Assembly: GCA_044772875.1 (NCBI GenBank)
Contig: CP173058.1
Location: 1 to 64,000 of the forward strand
DNA from: Morganella morganii_D
GTDB taxonomy: Bacteria > Pseudomonadota > Gammaproteobacteria > Enterobacterales > Enterobacteriaceae
DNA length: 64,000 nucleotides
Reading direction: 5' to 3'
Translations under genes and position numbers: made by a program
Part shown: piece after piece, positions 32,833-42,221 of the stretch
Layout: the number at the start of each line of letters is the position of its first letter
Position numbering within the stretch: the first letter of the stretch is position 1
Notes under the pieces: generated by a model
Database searches by the model: none
What the model was told of the DNA's origin: nothing
The model's input: only the letters and a program-made list of their open reading frames with translations

Positions 32833-33796
32833 ACAACCGCGTAAACCCGCAAAAAAAATGCAATCCAAAGCCAAAGCACTCAAAGGTGGCTGGCGGGAAC
32901 AGTGGCGGCACGCGTGGGTGAACACGCTGGGCGATATGCTGCGCCAGCCGCTGTCAACACTGCTGACAGTGATGGTGATTGCGATCTCCCTGACACTGCC
33001 GAGTGTATTTTATATTGTCTGGAAAAACGTCAGTCATGCAGCGGAACAGTGGTATCCGGCTCCGCAGCTGACCGTTTATCTGGATAAAGGCCTGGATGAA
33101 CAGGGCGGACAAAAACTGGCGGACGAGCTGAAAGCGCTCGACGGCGTGGAGAGTGTCAATTATCTCTCCCGTGACCAGGCGATAACGGAATTCCGGGCCT
33201 GGTCCGGCTTCAGCACCGCGCTGGATATGCTGGAGGAAAACCCGCTGCCGGCGGTGGCTATCGTCACACCGAAAGTGGATATGCAGAGCAGCGACACACT
33301 GTCCACCCTGCGTGATCGTGTCACGGCACTGTCCGGGATTGATGAGGTACGGATGGATGACAGCTGGTTTGCCCGTCTGGCGGCACTGACCGGCCTGGTG
33401 GGGCAGATTGCCTCCCTGATTGGGGTGCTGATGGTAGTGGCGCTGTTCCTGGTGATCGGCAACAGTGTGCGGCTCAATATTTTCAGCCGCCGCGAAACCA
33501 TTAATGTGATGAAACTGATCGGCGCGACAGACGGCTTTATTCTGCGTCCGTTCCTTAATGGTGGCATGCTGCTCGGGGCGTTTGGTGCTGTGCTGTCACT
33601 GGTGTTGTCTTCTCTGCTGGTCTGGAAATTAGGCGATGTTGTGACCGATGTATCCAAAATTTTCGGTACAACATTTACACTGACCGGGCTGGACTGGGAT
33701 GAAGCACTGCTGATTGTACTGGTGTCAGGTATGATTGGCTGGATTGCTGCCTGGCTGGCAACTGTCCGCCATTTACGGAATTTTATGCCGCAGTAA
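32825..33796 (+). CDS. ftsX: Cell division membrane protein FtsX
   Basis: A 323-residue inner-membrane protein with four transmembrane segments: one after a basic N-terminus (PLSTLLTVMVIAISLTLPSVF), a large periplasmic loop of about 110 residues, then three near the C-terminus. It matches FtsX in length and order. It passes FtsE ATP hydrolysis to periplasmic amidase activators during septation. Its ATG overlaps ftsE. Confidence 0.96.
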   Translation: MARQPRKPAKKMQSKAKALKGGWREQWRHAWVNTLGDMLRQPLSTLLTVMVIAISLTLPSVFYIVWKNVSHAAEQWYPAPQLTVYLDKGLDEQGGQKLADELKALDGVESVNYLSRDQAITEFRAWSGFSTALDMLEENPLPAVAIVTPKVDMQSSDTLSTLRDRVTALSGIDEVRMDDSWFARLAALTGLVGQIASLIGVLMVVALFLVIGNSVRLNIFSRRETINVMKLIGATDGFILRPFLNGGMLLGAFGAVLSLVLSSLLVWKLGDVVTDVSKIFGTTFTLTGLDWDEALLIVLVSGMIGWIAAWLATVRHLRNFMPQ

Positions 33797-33966
33797 CCCG
33801 ATCATCATCCGGCGGGGAATGACCCCGCCGGTATCCCGCATCTCCGGTTTTATACTCAACCAAATGACAACGCCGGCACTAAGTGATAGGCGTAACTCTG
33901 TCCTGTGTTGTACACTATTCATCATTACCGTCTGCCGACGTCATTTTTATTTGTACTGAGGACTGA

Positions 33967-34821
33967 ATGACTAAAGATACGCAATTCCCTGTTTTAGTTC
34001 CGCAAGGGAGCATTGAGGCCTATATCCGGGCCGCTAACCAGTATCCGATGCTGACAGCCGAAGAAGAAAAAGAGCTGGCTGAGCGTCTGTATTATGACGG
34101 CGACCTTGAGGCCGCGAAAAAACTGATCATGTCGCATCTGCGGTTTGTTATCCATGTCGCCCGCAGTTATTCAGGTTATGGTCTGCCTCAGGCGGATCTT
34201 ATCCAGGAAGGCAATATCGGGCTGATGAAAGCGGTGCGCCGGTTTAACCCGGAAATGGGTGTGCGCCTGGTCTCGTTTGCGGTTCACTGGATCAAAGCTG
34301 AAATTCATGAGTATGTGCTGCGCAACTGGCGCATCGTCAAAATTGCCACCACCAAAGCACAGCGTAAACTGTTTTTTAATCTGCGCAAATCCAAAAAACG
34401 TCTGGGCTGGTTTAACCAGGACGAAGTGGAAATGGTGGCGAAAGAGCTGGGGGTGACCAGCAAAGATGTGCTGGAAATGGAATCCCGGATGGCGGCGCAG
34501 GACATGGCATTTGATATGTCCGACGACGATGACGGCGATCACCCAATTGTGGCACCGGCGCTGTTCCTGGAAGATAAATCCTCTGATTTCGCCGATGAAA
34601 TTGAGGAAGATAACTGGGATAGCCACGCCACGGACAAACTGACCCTGGCGATTGATTCGCTGGACGAGCGCAGCCGCGATATTATCCGTGCCCGCTGGCT
34701 GGATGATGATAACAAGACAACGCTTCAGGAACTGGCAGATAAATACGGCGTTTCCGCCGAGCGCGTCCGTCAGCTGGAAAAAAATGCCATGAAAAAACTG
34801 CGCGAGGCAATTGAGGGCTGA
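33967..34821 (+). CDS. rpoH: Heat-shock sigma factor sigma-32
   Basis: A 284-residue sigma-70 family factor, the same length as E. coli RpoH. Region 2 is visible (QADLIQEGNIGLMKAVRRFNPEMGVRLVSFAV), as are the RpoH box QRKLFFNLR and region 4 (TLQELADKYGVSAERVRQLE). It directs transcription of chaperone and protease genes. GAGGA lies before the ATG. The order ftsY-ftsE-ftsX-rpoH is the enterobacterial standard. Several promoters are expected in 33797-33966, but I do not assign them. Confidence 0.98.
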   Translation: MTKDTQFPVLVPQGSIEAYIRAANQYPMLTAEEEKELAERLYYDGDLEAAKKLIMSHLRFVIHVARSYSGYGLPQADLIQEGNIGLMKAVRRFNPEMGVRLVSFAVHWIKAEIHEYVLRNWRIVKIATTKAQRKLFFNLRKSKKRLGWFNQDEVEMVAKELGVTSKDVLEMESRMAAQDMAFDMSDDDDGDHPIVAPALFLEDKSSDFADEIEEDNWDSHATDKLTLAIDSLDERSRDIIRARWLDDDNKTTLQELADKYGVSAERVRQLEKNAMKKLREAIEG

Positions 34822-34896
34822 TAACAAGGCTCCCGTTTCCCCCGCAATCTGTTATGGTAGCCATATTATTTTCTGATAATCACTGACGGAGATATT

Positions 34897-35142
34897 ATGG
34901 CTTTTTCGTCTGAGGACAAGGCAGTTTTGCTGGCGGTAAAAGGCGTGGGTGCAAAAGTGATCGAGCGCCTTGAGCAAATGGGTTTTTCTGACCTTAATCA
35001 GCTTGCCGCCGCTGATGCACAATCCCTGCTGAGTGCCGGTGCGGTACTTACCGGTTCCACCTGCTGGCGCAACAGCCCGTTAGCGAAAAAAGCCATTGAG
35101 TCTGCCATTGCAGCGGCACAACTGGCACAGAATCAACCCTGA
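34897..35142 (+). CDS. Small helix-hairpin-helix domain protein
   Basis: An 81-residue protein whose middle, VKGVGAKVIERLEQMGFSDLNQLAAADAQSLL, has the GVG hairpin and following helix of helix-hairpin-helix DNA-binding or TfoX-C/Cdd1-like domains. No catalytic site is visible. GACGGAG precedes the ATG. Its stop codon is separated from the cdaR start by a single base, so the two are probably co-translated. A non-specific DNA-binding role is plausible but unproven. Confidence 0.72.
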   Translation: MAFSSEDKAVLLAVKGVGAKVIERLEQMGFSDLNQLAAADAQSLLSAGAVLTGSTCWRNSPLAKKAIESAIAAAQLAQNQP

Positions 35143-35143
35143 T

Positions 35144-36265
35144 ATGGCAACGGTTCAGCTCGATCAGCGAACCGCCCGGCTGATTGTTCAGCGGGCGATG
35201 CAAATCCTCAGTTACTCCGTGAATGTGATGAACGCACAGGGGGTAATTATTGCTTCCGGTGACCCGCAGCGGGTGAACCAGCGCCACGAAGGCGCAGTGC
35301 TGGCGCTGACAGAAAACCGCATTGTGGAAATTGATGAGGCCACTGCCGCCACGCTGAAAGGAGTGAAACCGGGGATCAACCTGCCGGTAATTTTCCGCGA
35401 TACCATGGTCGGTGTGGTCGGTATTTCCGGCAAACCGGATGACGTGCGCAACTATGCCGAGCTGGTGCGTATGGCCGCAGAACTGGTGCTGGAGCAGGCC
35501 GATCTGCTGGAAAAATCCCGCTGGGATCGCCGTTACCGCGATGAGCTGGTCCGCCAGCTGATAAGCCCTGAGCAGCAGTTACAGTCCGTAAAATCAATCG
35601 CTGCCTATCTCGGGATCTCTCCCGATAAACCCCGCATTGCCCTGATCCTCGCACTGCCGGTGCCGGATCATGAGCAGTTTCACCGTCTGGTGGAATATAT
35701 TGATAATCTGAAAATGGATTTACTGGTCAGCATCCGGGGGATCAACTCCCTGGTGGTGCTGAAACCGGTGGCCTGTGATGCGGATTTTCAGCCTGTTTTC
35801 CCGGTGCAGAAGCAGTTACAGACACTGCGGCGTCAGCTGCCGGATCTGCTGATGTATGTCGGTGGTTTTTTCTGCGGACACAACGGTCTGCACTGTTCCT
35901 GGCAGAGTGCCTGCGCCGTGCAGCAACTGGGACAGACACCGGCTTACAGCCGCCAGAAAACCATTTTTTATGATGAAGTCAAATTACCTGCTCTGTTACA
36001 GGGGTTTCAGGAGAGCTGGCAGGCCGCGGAGCTGACCTCCGCCTGGCAGAAACTGAAAGCGGCGGACAACCGCCGTGTGCTGTGCCACACTCTGAAGACC
36101 TATTTTGATCAGAATTGTGATCTGTCTCAAACCACAAAAATGCTGCATATTCACACAAATACTCTCCGTTACCGCCTTCAGCGTGTTGAATCGATTACTG
36201 GCTTAAATATCAATAAATTGGAATCAATTATTCAGCTTTATTTCGGTATTCTGACTGATCTTTGA
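35144..36265 (+). CDS. cdaR: Sugar-diacid/glycerate regulator CdaR
   Basis: A 373-residue transcription activator with an N-terminal diacid-recognition domain (INVMNAQGVIIASGDPQR-type segment, then INLPVIFRDTMVGVVGISG) and a C-terminal PucR-type helix-turn-helix (MLHIHTNTLRYRLQRVESITGLN). It resembles E. coli CdaR, which responds to glucarate/galactarate/glycerate. The ATG at 35144 gives the family-like start and directly follows the stop of the HhH gene; no clear ribosome binding site is present, so it may depend on coupling. It likely controls the permease and kinase genes that follow. Confidence 0.88.
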   Translation: MATVQLDQRTARLIVQRAMQILSYSVNVMNAQGVIIASGDPQRVNQRHEGAVLALTENRIVEIDEATAATLKGVKPGINLPVIFRDTMVGVVGISGKPDDVRNYAELVRMAAELVLEQADLLEKSRWDRRYRDELVRQLISPEQQLQSVKSIAAYLGISPDKPRIALILALPVPDHEQFHRLVEYIDNLKMDLLVSIRGINSLVVLKPVACDADFQPVFPVQKQLQTLRRQLPDLLMYVGGFFCGHNGLHCSWQSACAVQQLGQTPAYSRQKTIFYDEVKLPALLQGFQESWQAAELTSAWQKLKAADNRRVLCHTLKTYFDQNCDLSQTTKMLHIHTNTLRYRLQRVESITGLNINKLESIIQLYFGILTDL

Positions 36266-36399
36266 TTTGTGCATTTGTACAAAATACGCGATTTCAGCCC
36301 GTTCTTTTTTGTCGGAACCTCTCAAGCTTAACCTGGTGGCTGCCGCCATAATGCATCCTGTTCTGTTTAAATAATCATAACTACAGCAGGAGTCTGCAC

Positions 36400-37668
36400 A
36401 TGGTGACGGTTTCAGCGTTGGGCGCAATGGTTGCGCTGGTCGTGGCGATAGGGCTAATACTGAAAAAAGTACCGCCGGTATACGGGATGATGGCGGGGGC
36501 GCTGGCCGGAGGATTGGTCGGTGGTGCGGATCTGGTGCAGACTGTGACACTGATGGTCACCGGCGCTCAGGGGATCACTAACGCGGTATTGCGTATTCTG
36601 GCCGCCGGTGTACTGGCCGGCGTACTGATTGAATCCGGTGCGGCAAATACCATTGCGGAAACCATTGTCCGCAAAGTAGGTGAAAAGCGGGCGCTGCTGG
36701 CGCTGGCGGTGGCAACACTGTTACTGACGGCGGTGGGGGTGTTTATCGACGTGGCGGTTATCACTGTCTCACCAATTGCACTGGCGATTGCGCACCGCGC
36801 GGATCTGTCCAAAATGGCAATTCTGCTGGCGATGATCGGCGGTGGTAAAGCGGGTAATGTGATGTCACCGAACCCGAACACCATTGCGGCAGCGGATAAC
36901 TTTAACGTGCCGCTGACATCACTGATGGCGGCGGGGATTATCCCGGGTATTTTCGGGCTGATTGTAGCGTATTTCCTTGCGAAACGTCTGGTGCACCGTG
37001 GCTCAAAAGTCACACAGGAAGAGCTGATTGCGGCTCACCATGATGGCAGGTTACCGGGATTCCGGGCTGCAATGAGTGCGCCGCTGGTGGCAATCTTCCT
37101 GCTGTCGCTGCGTCCGATCGCCGGTATCAGCATTGATCCGCTGATTGCCCTGCCGCTGGGCGGCCTGGCCGGCGCACTGATTATGGGACGTATCCGTCAG
37201 TCCAATCACTTTATTACCTCCGGGCTGAGCCGGATGGCGCCGGTAGCGATTATGCTGCTGGGTACCGGGACACTGGCGGGAATTATCGCCAACTCCGGTC
37301 TGAAAGATGTTTTAATTAACGGCCTGACAGCATCCGGTCTGCCATCTTATCTGCTGGCACCTATCTCCGGGGCACTGATGTCCATGGCAACAGCATCCAC
37401 CACGGCGGGTACGGCGGTCGCTTCTGCGGTATTCAGTTCAACACTGCTTGATCTGGGTGTGAGTGCGCTGGCCGGAGCGGCGATGATCCATGCAGGTGCG
37501 GTTGTGCTTGACCAGATGCCGCACGGCAGCTTCTTCCATGCAACCGGCGGCAGTGTCAATATGCAGGTTCATGAGCGTCTGAAATTACTGCCTTACGAAA
37601 CGATGGTGGGTCTGGCGATTGCGATTGTATCCACACTGATTTTTGGTGTCTTCGGATTTGGCGGGTAA
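36400..37668 (+). CDS. GntP family permease, probably for glycerate
   Basis: A 422-residue transporter with 12 or more hydrophobic helices and typical GntP-family segments: GGGKAGNVMSPNPNTIAAAD, SGALMSMATASTTAGTAVASAV and HAGAVVLDQMPHGSFFHATGG. Family members carry gluconate and related sugar acids with protons. Its position between cdaR and glycerate kinase (12 bp gap) points to D-glycerate or a closely related hydroxy acid as substrate. A CAGCAGGAG ribosome binding region lies before the ATG. Confidence 0.88.
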   Translation: MVTVSALGAMVALVVAIGLILKKVPPVYGMMAGALAGGLVGGADLVQTVTLMVTGAQGITNAVLRILAAGVLAGVLIESGAANTIAETIVRKVGEKRALLALAVATLLLTAVGVFIDVAVITVSPIALAIAHRADLSKMAILLAMIGGGKAGNVMSPNPNTIAAADNFNVPLTSLMAAGIIPGIFGLIVAYFLAKRLVHRGSKVTQEELIAAHHDGRLPGFRAAMSAPLVAIFLLSLRPIAGISIDPLIALPLGGLAGALIMGRIRQSNHFITSGLSRMAPVAIMLLGTGTLAGIIANSGLKDVLINGLTASGLPSYLLAPISGALMSMATASTTAGTAVASAVFSSTLLDLGVSALAGAAMIHAGAVVLDQMPHGSFFHATGGSVNMQVHERLKLLPYETMVGLAIAIVSTLIFGVFGFGG

Positions 37669-37680
37669 AAGGAATTAAGT

Positions 37681-38817
37681 ATGAAAATAGTGATTGCCCC
37701 GGATTCATTTAAAGAGAGCCTGACCGCTCTTCAGGTCGCGGAAGCGGTGGAAGCGGGTTTCAGAACCGTTTTTCCGGATGCGCAGTACATCAAACTGCCG
37801 ATGGCGGACGGCGGTGAGGGGACGGTTGTCTCCATGATTGAAGCCACACAGGGAAAACTGAAAGAAACAGAAGTCACCGCTCCGCTGGGGAACAAAGTGA
37901 CCGGGTTTTACGGACTGTCCGGTGACGGTAAAACTGCCATTATTGAGATGGCGGCGGCGTCCGGGCTGCATTTGGTGCCGCCGGCACAGCGGGATCCGCG
38001 TGTGACTACCACCTTCGGTACCGGGGAGCTTATTCTCGCGGCGCTGGATGACGGTGCGGAAAAAATTATCCTCGGGATCGGCGGCAGTGCCACCAATGAC
38101 GGCGGTGCCGGTATGATGCAGGCGCTGGGTGTGGTATTCCGTGATGGACAGGGATATTCACTGCCGTTCGGCGGCAGTGCGCTGTCAAAACTGGCCTCGG
38201 TGGATCTGAGCGGGCTGGATCCGCGTCTGGCGCAGACGGAGTTTGTTGTCGCCTGTGATGTGAGTAATCCGCTGTGCGGGCCGGAAGGAGCATCCGCCAC
38301 CTTCGGGCCGCAGAAAGGCGCAACACCGGCGATTGTCAGCGAACTGGATGCGGCACTACGCCATTACGGGGATGTGATTGAGTCCCTGACCGGCAAATCA
38401 CTGAGTGATGTCGCCGGTGCCGGGGCAGCCGGCGGCATGGGGGTTCCGCTGATGGCATGGTTTGATGCCCGGATGCAGCCGGGTATTGAAATGGTGATCG
38501 AAACACTGGATCTGCACAATGTGGTGAAAGATGCTGATCTGGTGATCACCGGGGAAGGCCGGATGGACAGCCAGACGATTCAGGGGAAAACGCCGGTGGG
38601 GGTGGCGAAAGCCGCGAAAGCACGGGGAATTCCGGTGATTGCGCTGGCCGGCGGGATGAGCAGCGACTATGCTGTTGTGCATGAATACGGTATTGATGCG
38701 GTGTTCTCTGTGATCCTGCGGATTTGCTCTCTGGATGAGGCACTGGCACAGGCGGCGGTTAATATTGAAGTGGCTGCCCGTAATATTGCTGCGGTACTGG
38801 CGATGAAGATAGTATAA
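37681..38817 (+). CDS. Glycerate 2-kinase (GarK/GlxK family)
   Basis: A 378-residue glycerate kinase of the GarK type (Pfam Gly_kinase). Landmarks are MKIVIAPDSFKESLTALQVA at the start, the ADGGEGTV segment, IGGSATNDGGAGMMQALG and ITGEGRMDSQTIQGKTPVGVA. It phosphorylates D-glycerate to 2-phosphoglycerate for entry into glycolysis. It is last in the permease-kinase operon and is followed by a strong terminator. GarK and GlxK are too alike to choose between here. Confidence 0.93.
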   Translation: MKIVIAPDSFKESLTALQVAEAVEAGFRTVFPDAQYIKLPMADGGEGTVVSMIEATQGKLKETEVTAPLGNKVTGFYGLSGDGKTAIIEMAAASGLHLVPPAQRDPRVTTTFGTGELILAALDDGAEKIILGIGGSATNDGGAGMMQALGVVFRDGQGYSLPFGGSALSKLASVDLSGLDPRLAQTEFVVACDVSNPLCGPEGASATFGPQKGATPAIVSELDAALRHYGDVIESLTGKSLSDVAGAGAAGGMGVPLMAWFDARMQPGIEMVIETLDLHNVVKDADLVITGEGRMDSQTIQGKTPVGVAKAAKARGIPVIALAGGMSSDYAVVHEYGIDAVFSVILRICSLDEALAQAAVNIEVAARNIAAVLAMKIV

Positions 38818-38842
38818 AAAAAAGAAAACGACTGATAAATAA

Positions 38843-38869
38843 TCACCGGGGCTTTGCCCCGGTTTTTTA
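38843..38869 (+). terminator. Terminator of the glycerate operon
   Basis: CCGGGGC/GCCCCGG stem with a TTT loop and a TTTTTT tail, 27 bases after the kinase stop. Confidence 0.93.
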
Positions 38870-39700
38870 TCAGTAATATTCGTAACGGGATTCCAGCGTG
38901 ATCCCGCTGCTCTGAATGGTGGCGGAGCCTTCTAACTGAATGGCTTTGATCATGGTCTGCAATTCACAGTTTCCGTAAGGATCCCATTTATAGCAGGTAT
39001 AGGAATAGGCACTTTTCCCCCAGAATGTCGGCAGTTTCTGGATAATACCGGTGACCTGACTTTGCCCGTTATAGGTGTATTCCTGTGTCATCACATCCGG
39101 CTGCTCAATATCTGTCAGCAGTCCGTTATCAGAATAGTGATAAACGGTGATCTTCGTTTCGCCGTTCTCTGTTTCTTTCTCTGAAACCAGCCGGTTATCC
39201 TGATAGCGGTAGCGGGTTTCTGACTGCCAGGATTGATTGTCCGGCCTGGTTTTATAGGATTCTGTCAGGCTGACGATCCGGCTTTCGTCATTCCGGGTGT
39301 ATTGCTGCTCAATCTGCGTACTCAGCGTGGTGCCGCCGGGGAGCACATTACTGATGGTGATAGTGGCCTGATCCGGTTTTTCCGGGGTGATTTGCGTGGT
39401 TTGTGTAATCGGTACCTGACTTTCTTCTATCGCCATTTCGCGGTATTCATAATCATATTGTGTCAGAGAGCCGCACGGGCCGAAGTGCAGTTTTTCTTTC
39501 ACCCACAGGATAAGCCCCATCGAGCGGTAAGACGTGATAGTGATTGATTTTACCGGCCCGTAATATTTTGTACCGGTAATAATAAATGTATTTTGCTGGT
39601 TAATATCCCGTGCAGCAGCATCACATTGATCGGGTGTCGCGGCTGTACCGGTCAGCGGCAGCGCAAAAATGAGCAGTAGCATGCCTGTTAGTTTATTCAT
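38870..39700 (-). CDS. Exported YnfC/UPF0257-like protein
   Basis: A 276-residue protein with a signal peptide (MNKLTGMLLLIFALPLTGTAA) and then beta-rich sequence with YD-repeat-like segments (RYRYQDNRLVSEKETENGE and YHYSDNGLLTDIE). The C-terminal WDPYGNCELQ... ESRYEYY ending resembles E. coli lipoprotein YnfC (UPF0257). Unlike YnfC it has no clear lipobox Cys at the cleavage site, so it is probably soluble in the periplasm. The start is uncertain; the frame is open 19 codons upstream, and ATG 39700 places the signal peptide best. Function unknown. Confidence 0.7.
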   Translation of the reverse strand: MNKLTGMLLLIFALPLTGTAATPDQCDAAARDINQQNTFIITGTKYYGPVKSITITSYRSMGLILWVKEKLHFGPCGSLTQYDYEYREMAIEESQVPITQTTQITPEKPDQATITISNVLPGGTTLSTQIEQQYTRNDESRIVSLTESYKTRPDNQSWQSETRYRYQDNRLVSEKETENGETKITVYHYSDNGLLTDIEQPDVMTQEYTYNGQSQVTGIIQKLPTFWGKSAYSYTCYKWDPYGNCELQTMIKAIQLEGSATIQSSGITLESRYEYY

Positions 39701-40135
39701 GTCGCGGACCATTTTATCAGTCATAGTGAACAGAAAACCCGCATCCGGATAAATCAATCAGTAAACTGAATCAGATAACGGCTTAATACTTTGCCGGATG
39801 AATTTAATAATGAAAGAGGGACAATTACTATCGGAATAGTGGGGAAAACTATTTTTCCGGCGATTAATTTCCGCATTAAGTTATCCTTAACGAATCATTA
39901 ACCAGTTTATAACACTGTTTTTTGCCGAAAAAACACCCGATCGCAACCGGATATTATCCTGTTAATGATGCAATAATCTCCTTTTCTGATTTGCTTTTCA
40001 GAATAAAAATCCTGTTTAATGAACTGAAAATAAAGCATTAATTAATGTAATGCGACTCATTAAAAGGAAATTTTAAAAAATACCGCACATGCTGACCGTC
40101 CGGTCACTGCAAAGCTAACCGATGGGGATTTTCTG
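39701..40135 (+). other. AT-rich promoter region before livK
   Basis: About 435 bases without a gene between the divergent YnfC-like gene and livK. It is AT-rich with several TTAATTAAT-like runs, as expected of an Lrp- or H-NS-responsive promoter region, but I cannot assign a specific site. Confidence 0.5.
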
Positions 40136-41248
40136 ATGAAAACAAAAATCAAAATGGCAATTATTGCCGGGGCTGTATCCTGTGCATTAAGTGCAGCGGC
40201 TTACGCTGAAGATATTAAGGTGGCGGTGGTGGGCGCAATGTCCGGACCGGTTGCACAATACGGTGATATGGAATTTACCGGCGCCCGTCAGGCGGTTGAG
40301 GATATCAACGCCAAAGGCGGTATTAACGGCAGCAAACTGGTGATCACCGAATACGATGACGCCTGTGACCCGAAACAGGCGGTGGCGGTGGCCAACAAAG
40401 TCATTAATGACGGCATGCGCTATGTTATCGGGCACCTCTGCTCCTCCTCCACACAGCCCGCGTCAGATATTTATGAGGACGAGGGGATCCTGATGATCAC
40501 TCCGGCGGCAACCAATGCGGATTTAACCACGCGCGGTTACAGCCTGATCATGCGCACCACCGGCCTGGATTCTGACCAGGGGCCGACTGCCGCAAAATAT
40601 ATCCTCGAAAAAGTGAAACCGCAGCGCATTGCCGTGGTGCATGACAAGCAGCAGTACGGTGAGGGTCTGGCGCGTTCGGTGAAAGATAATCTGAATAAAG
40701 CCGGGGTCAAAGAAGTGCTGTTTGAAGGGGTGACGGCGGGTGATAAAGATTTCTCCGCGCTGGTGGCGCGTCTGAAGAAAGAGAATGTGGATTTTGTCTA
40801 TTTCGGCGGCTACTACCCGGAAATGGGCCAGATTTTACGTCAGGCAAAACAGGCGGGGCTGAATATCCGCTTTATGGGGCCGGAAGGTGTGGGTAACTCC
40901 TCACTCTCCAACATTGCCGGTGAGGCTTCTGAAGGCATGTTGGTTACCCTGCCGAAACGCTATGATCAGGTTCCTGCCAACAAACCGGTAGTGGATGCCC
41001 TGAACGCGAAAAAACTGGATGCCACCGGGCCGTTTGTCTGGACAACCTATGCCGCATTACAGTCTCTGGCGACCGCAATGCAGCGCAGCGGTAGTATGGA
41101 ACCGGCGGATCTGGCTGCTGATCTGAAGGGCAAACCGGCGGAAACAGTGATGGGCGAACTGAGCTGGACACCAAACGGGGATCTGAAAGGCTTCGAGTTC
41201 GGCGTATTTGAATGGCACAAAGACGGAACCTCATCACCGCTGAACTGA
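40136..41248 (+). CDS. livK: Branched-chain amino acid binding protein (LivK/LivJ)
   Basis: A 370-residue periplasmic binding protein. The signal peptide MKTKIKMAIIAGAVSCALSAAAYA is cut before EDIKVAVVGAMSGPVAQYGD. The Leu/Ile/Val-binding fold and the disulfide region ITEYDDACDPKQAV and GHLCSSSTQPASDIYEDEG match LivJ/LivK. It delivers Leu, Ile and Val to LivHMGF. A single binding-protein gene is present here, against two (livJ, livK) in E. coli; the choice of symbol is by position. Confidence 0.93.
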   Translation: MKTKIKMAIIAGAVSCALSAAAYAEDIKVAVVGAMSGPVAQYGDMEFTGARQAVEDINAKGGINGSKLVITEYDDACDPKQAVAVANKVINDGMRYVIGHLCSSSTQPASDIYEDEGILMITPAATNADLTTRGYSLIMRTTGLDSDQGPTAAKYILEKVKPQRIAVVHDKQQYGEGLARSVKDNLNKAGVKEVLFEGVTAGDKDFSALVARLKKENVDFVYFGGYYPEMGQILRQAKQAGLNIRFMGPEGVGNSSLSNIAGEASEGMLVTLPKRYDQVPANKPVVDALNAKKLDATGPFVWTTYAALQSLATAMQRSGSMEPADLAADLKGKPAETVMGELSWTPNGDLKGFEFGVFEWHKDGTSSPLN

Positions 41249-41294
41249 TCCGCAGCGGTGACTGATGCGGCAGTGCGTTTCAGGGGAGTGCGCT

Positions 41295-42221
41295 ATGTCA
41301 GAACAATTATTATATTTTACACAGCAATTGCTGAACGGATTAACGCTGGGAAGCACCTATGCCCTGATCGCCATCGGTTACACCATGGTGTATGGCATTA
41401 TCGGTATGATTAACTTTGCTCACGGCGAAGTGTATATGATCGGCAGTTATGTTTCTTTTATTGTGATTGCCGGGCTGATGATGCTGGGGATTGATATCGG
41501 CTGGTTGTTAATTACCGCTGCATTTATTACAGCGATAATTATTGCCAGTGCCTATGGCTGGAGTATCGAACGGGTCGCTTACCGGCCCGTCCGTCATTCA
41601 AAACGGCTGATTGCCCTGATTTCGGCTATCGGGATGTCTATTTTCCTGCAAAATTTTGTCAGTCTTTCCCAGGGCTCCCGGGATCTCGCACTGCCCGGAC
41701 TGATTAACGGCCGCTGGACCATAGGAGAGAGCGGCGGTTTCTCTGCCACTGTTTCCGCTATGCAGATCACCATCTGGGTCGTGACGGTGCTGGCAATGCT
41801 GGCTCTGACACTCTTTATCCGTTATTCGCGGATGGGACGCGCCTGCCGTGCCTGCGCGGAAGATCTGAAAATGGCGGGCTTACTCGGGATCAACACCGAT
41901 CGCGTGATTGCACTGACATTTGTTATCGGTGCGGCGATGGCGGCGGTAGCCGGGGTGCTGCTGGGGCAGTTTTACGGCGTAATTAATCCGTATATCGGGT
42001 TTATGGCCGGGATGAAAGCCTTTACCGCAGCGGTTCTCGGCGGGATCGGCAGTATTCCGGGGGCAATGATCGGCGGGGTGATCCTCGGCGTATCAGAAGC
42101 CATGACCTCTGCCTATTTCAGTACGGAATATAAAGATGTGGTTTCATTCGGCTTGCTTATCCTTGTGTTACTGGTGATGCCGACCGGGATCCTCGGGCGT
42201 CCGGAGGTTGAAAAGGTATGA
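41295..42221 (+). CDS. livH: Branched-chain amino acid ABC transporter permease LivH
   Basis: A 308-residue membrane protein with about eight helices. The N-terminal QQLLNGLTLGSTYALIAIGYTMVYGIIGMINFAHGE is the LivH signature, and the coupling region ACAEDLKMAGLLGINTDRVI contacts the ATPases. The ATG at 41295 has AGGGGAG six bases upstream; the open frame runs ten codons further. It overlaps livM by four bases. Confidence 0.96.
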   Translation: MSEQLLYFTQQLLNGLTLGSTYALIAIGYTMVYGIIGMINFAHGEVYMIGSYVSFIVIAGLMMLGIDIGWLLITAAFITAIIIASAYGWSIERVAYRPVRHSKRLIALISAIGMSIFLQNFVSLSQGSRDLALPGLINGRWTIGESGGFSATVSAMQITIWVVTVLAMLALTLFIRYSRMGRACRACAEDLKMAGLLGINTDRVIALTFVIGAAMAAVAGVLLGQFYGVINPYIGFMAGMKAFTAAVLGGIGSIPGAMIGGVILGVSEAMTSAYFSTEYKDVVSFGLLILVLLVMPTGILGRPEVEKV

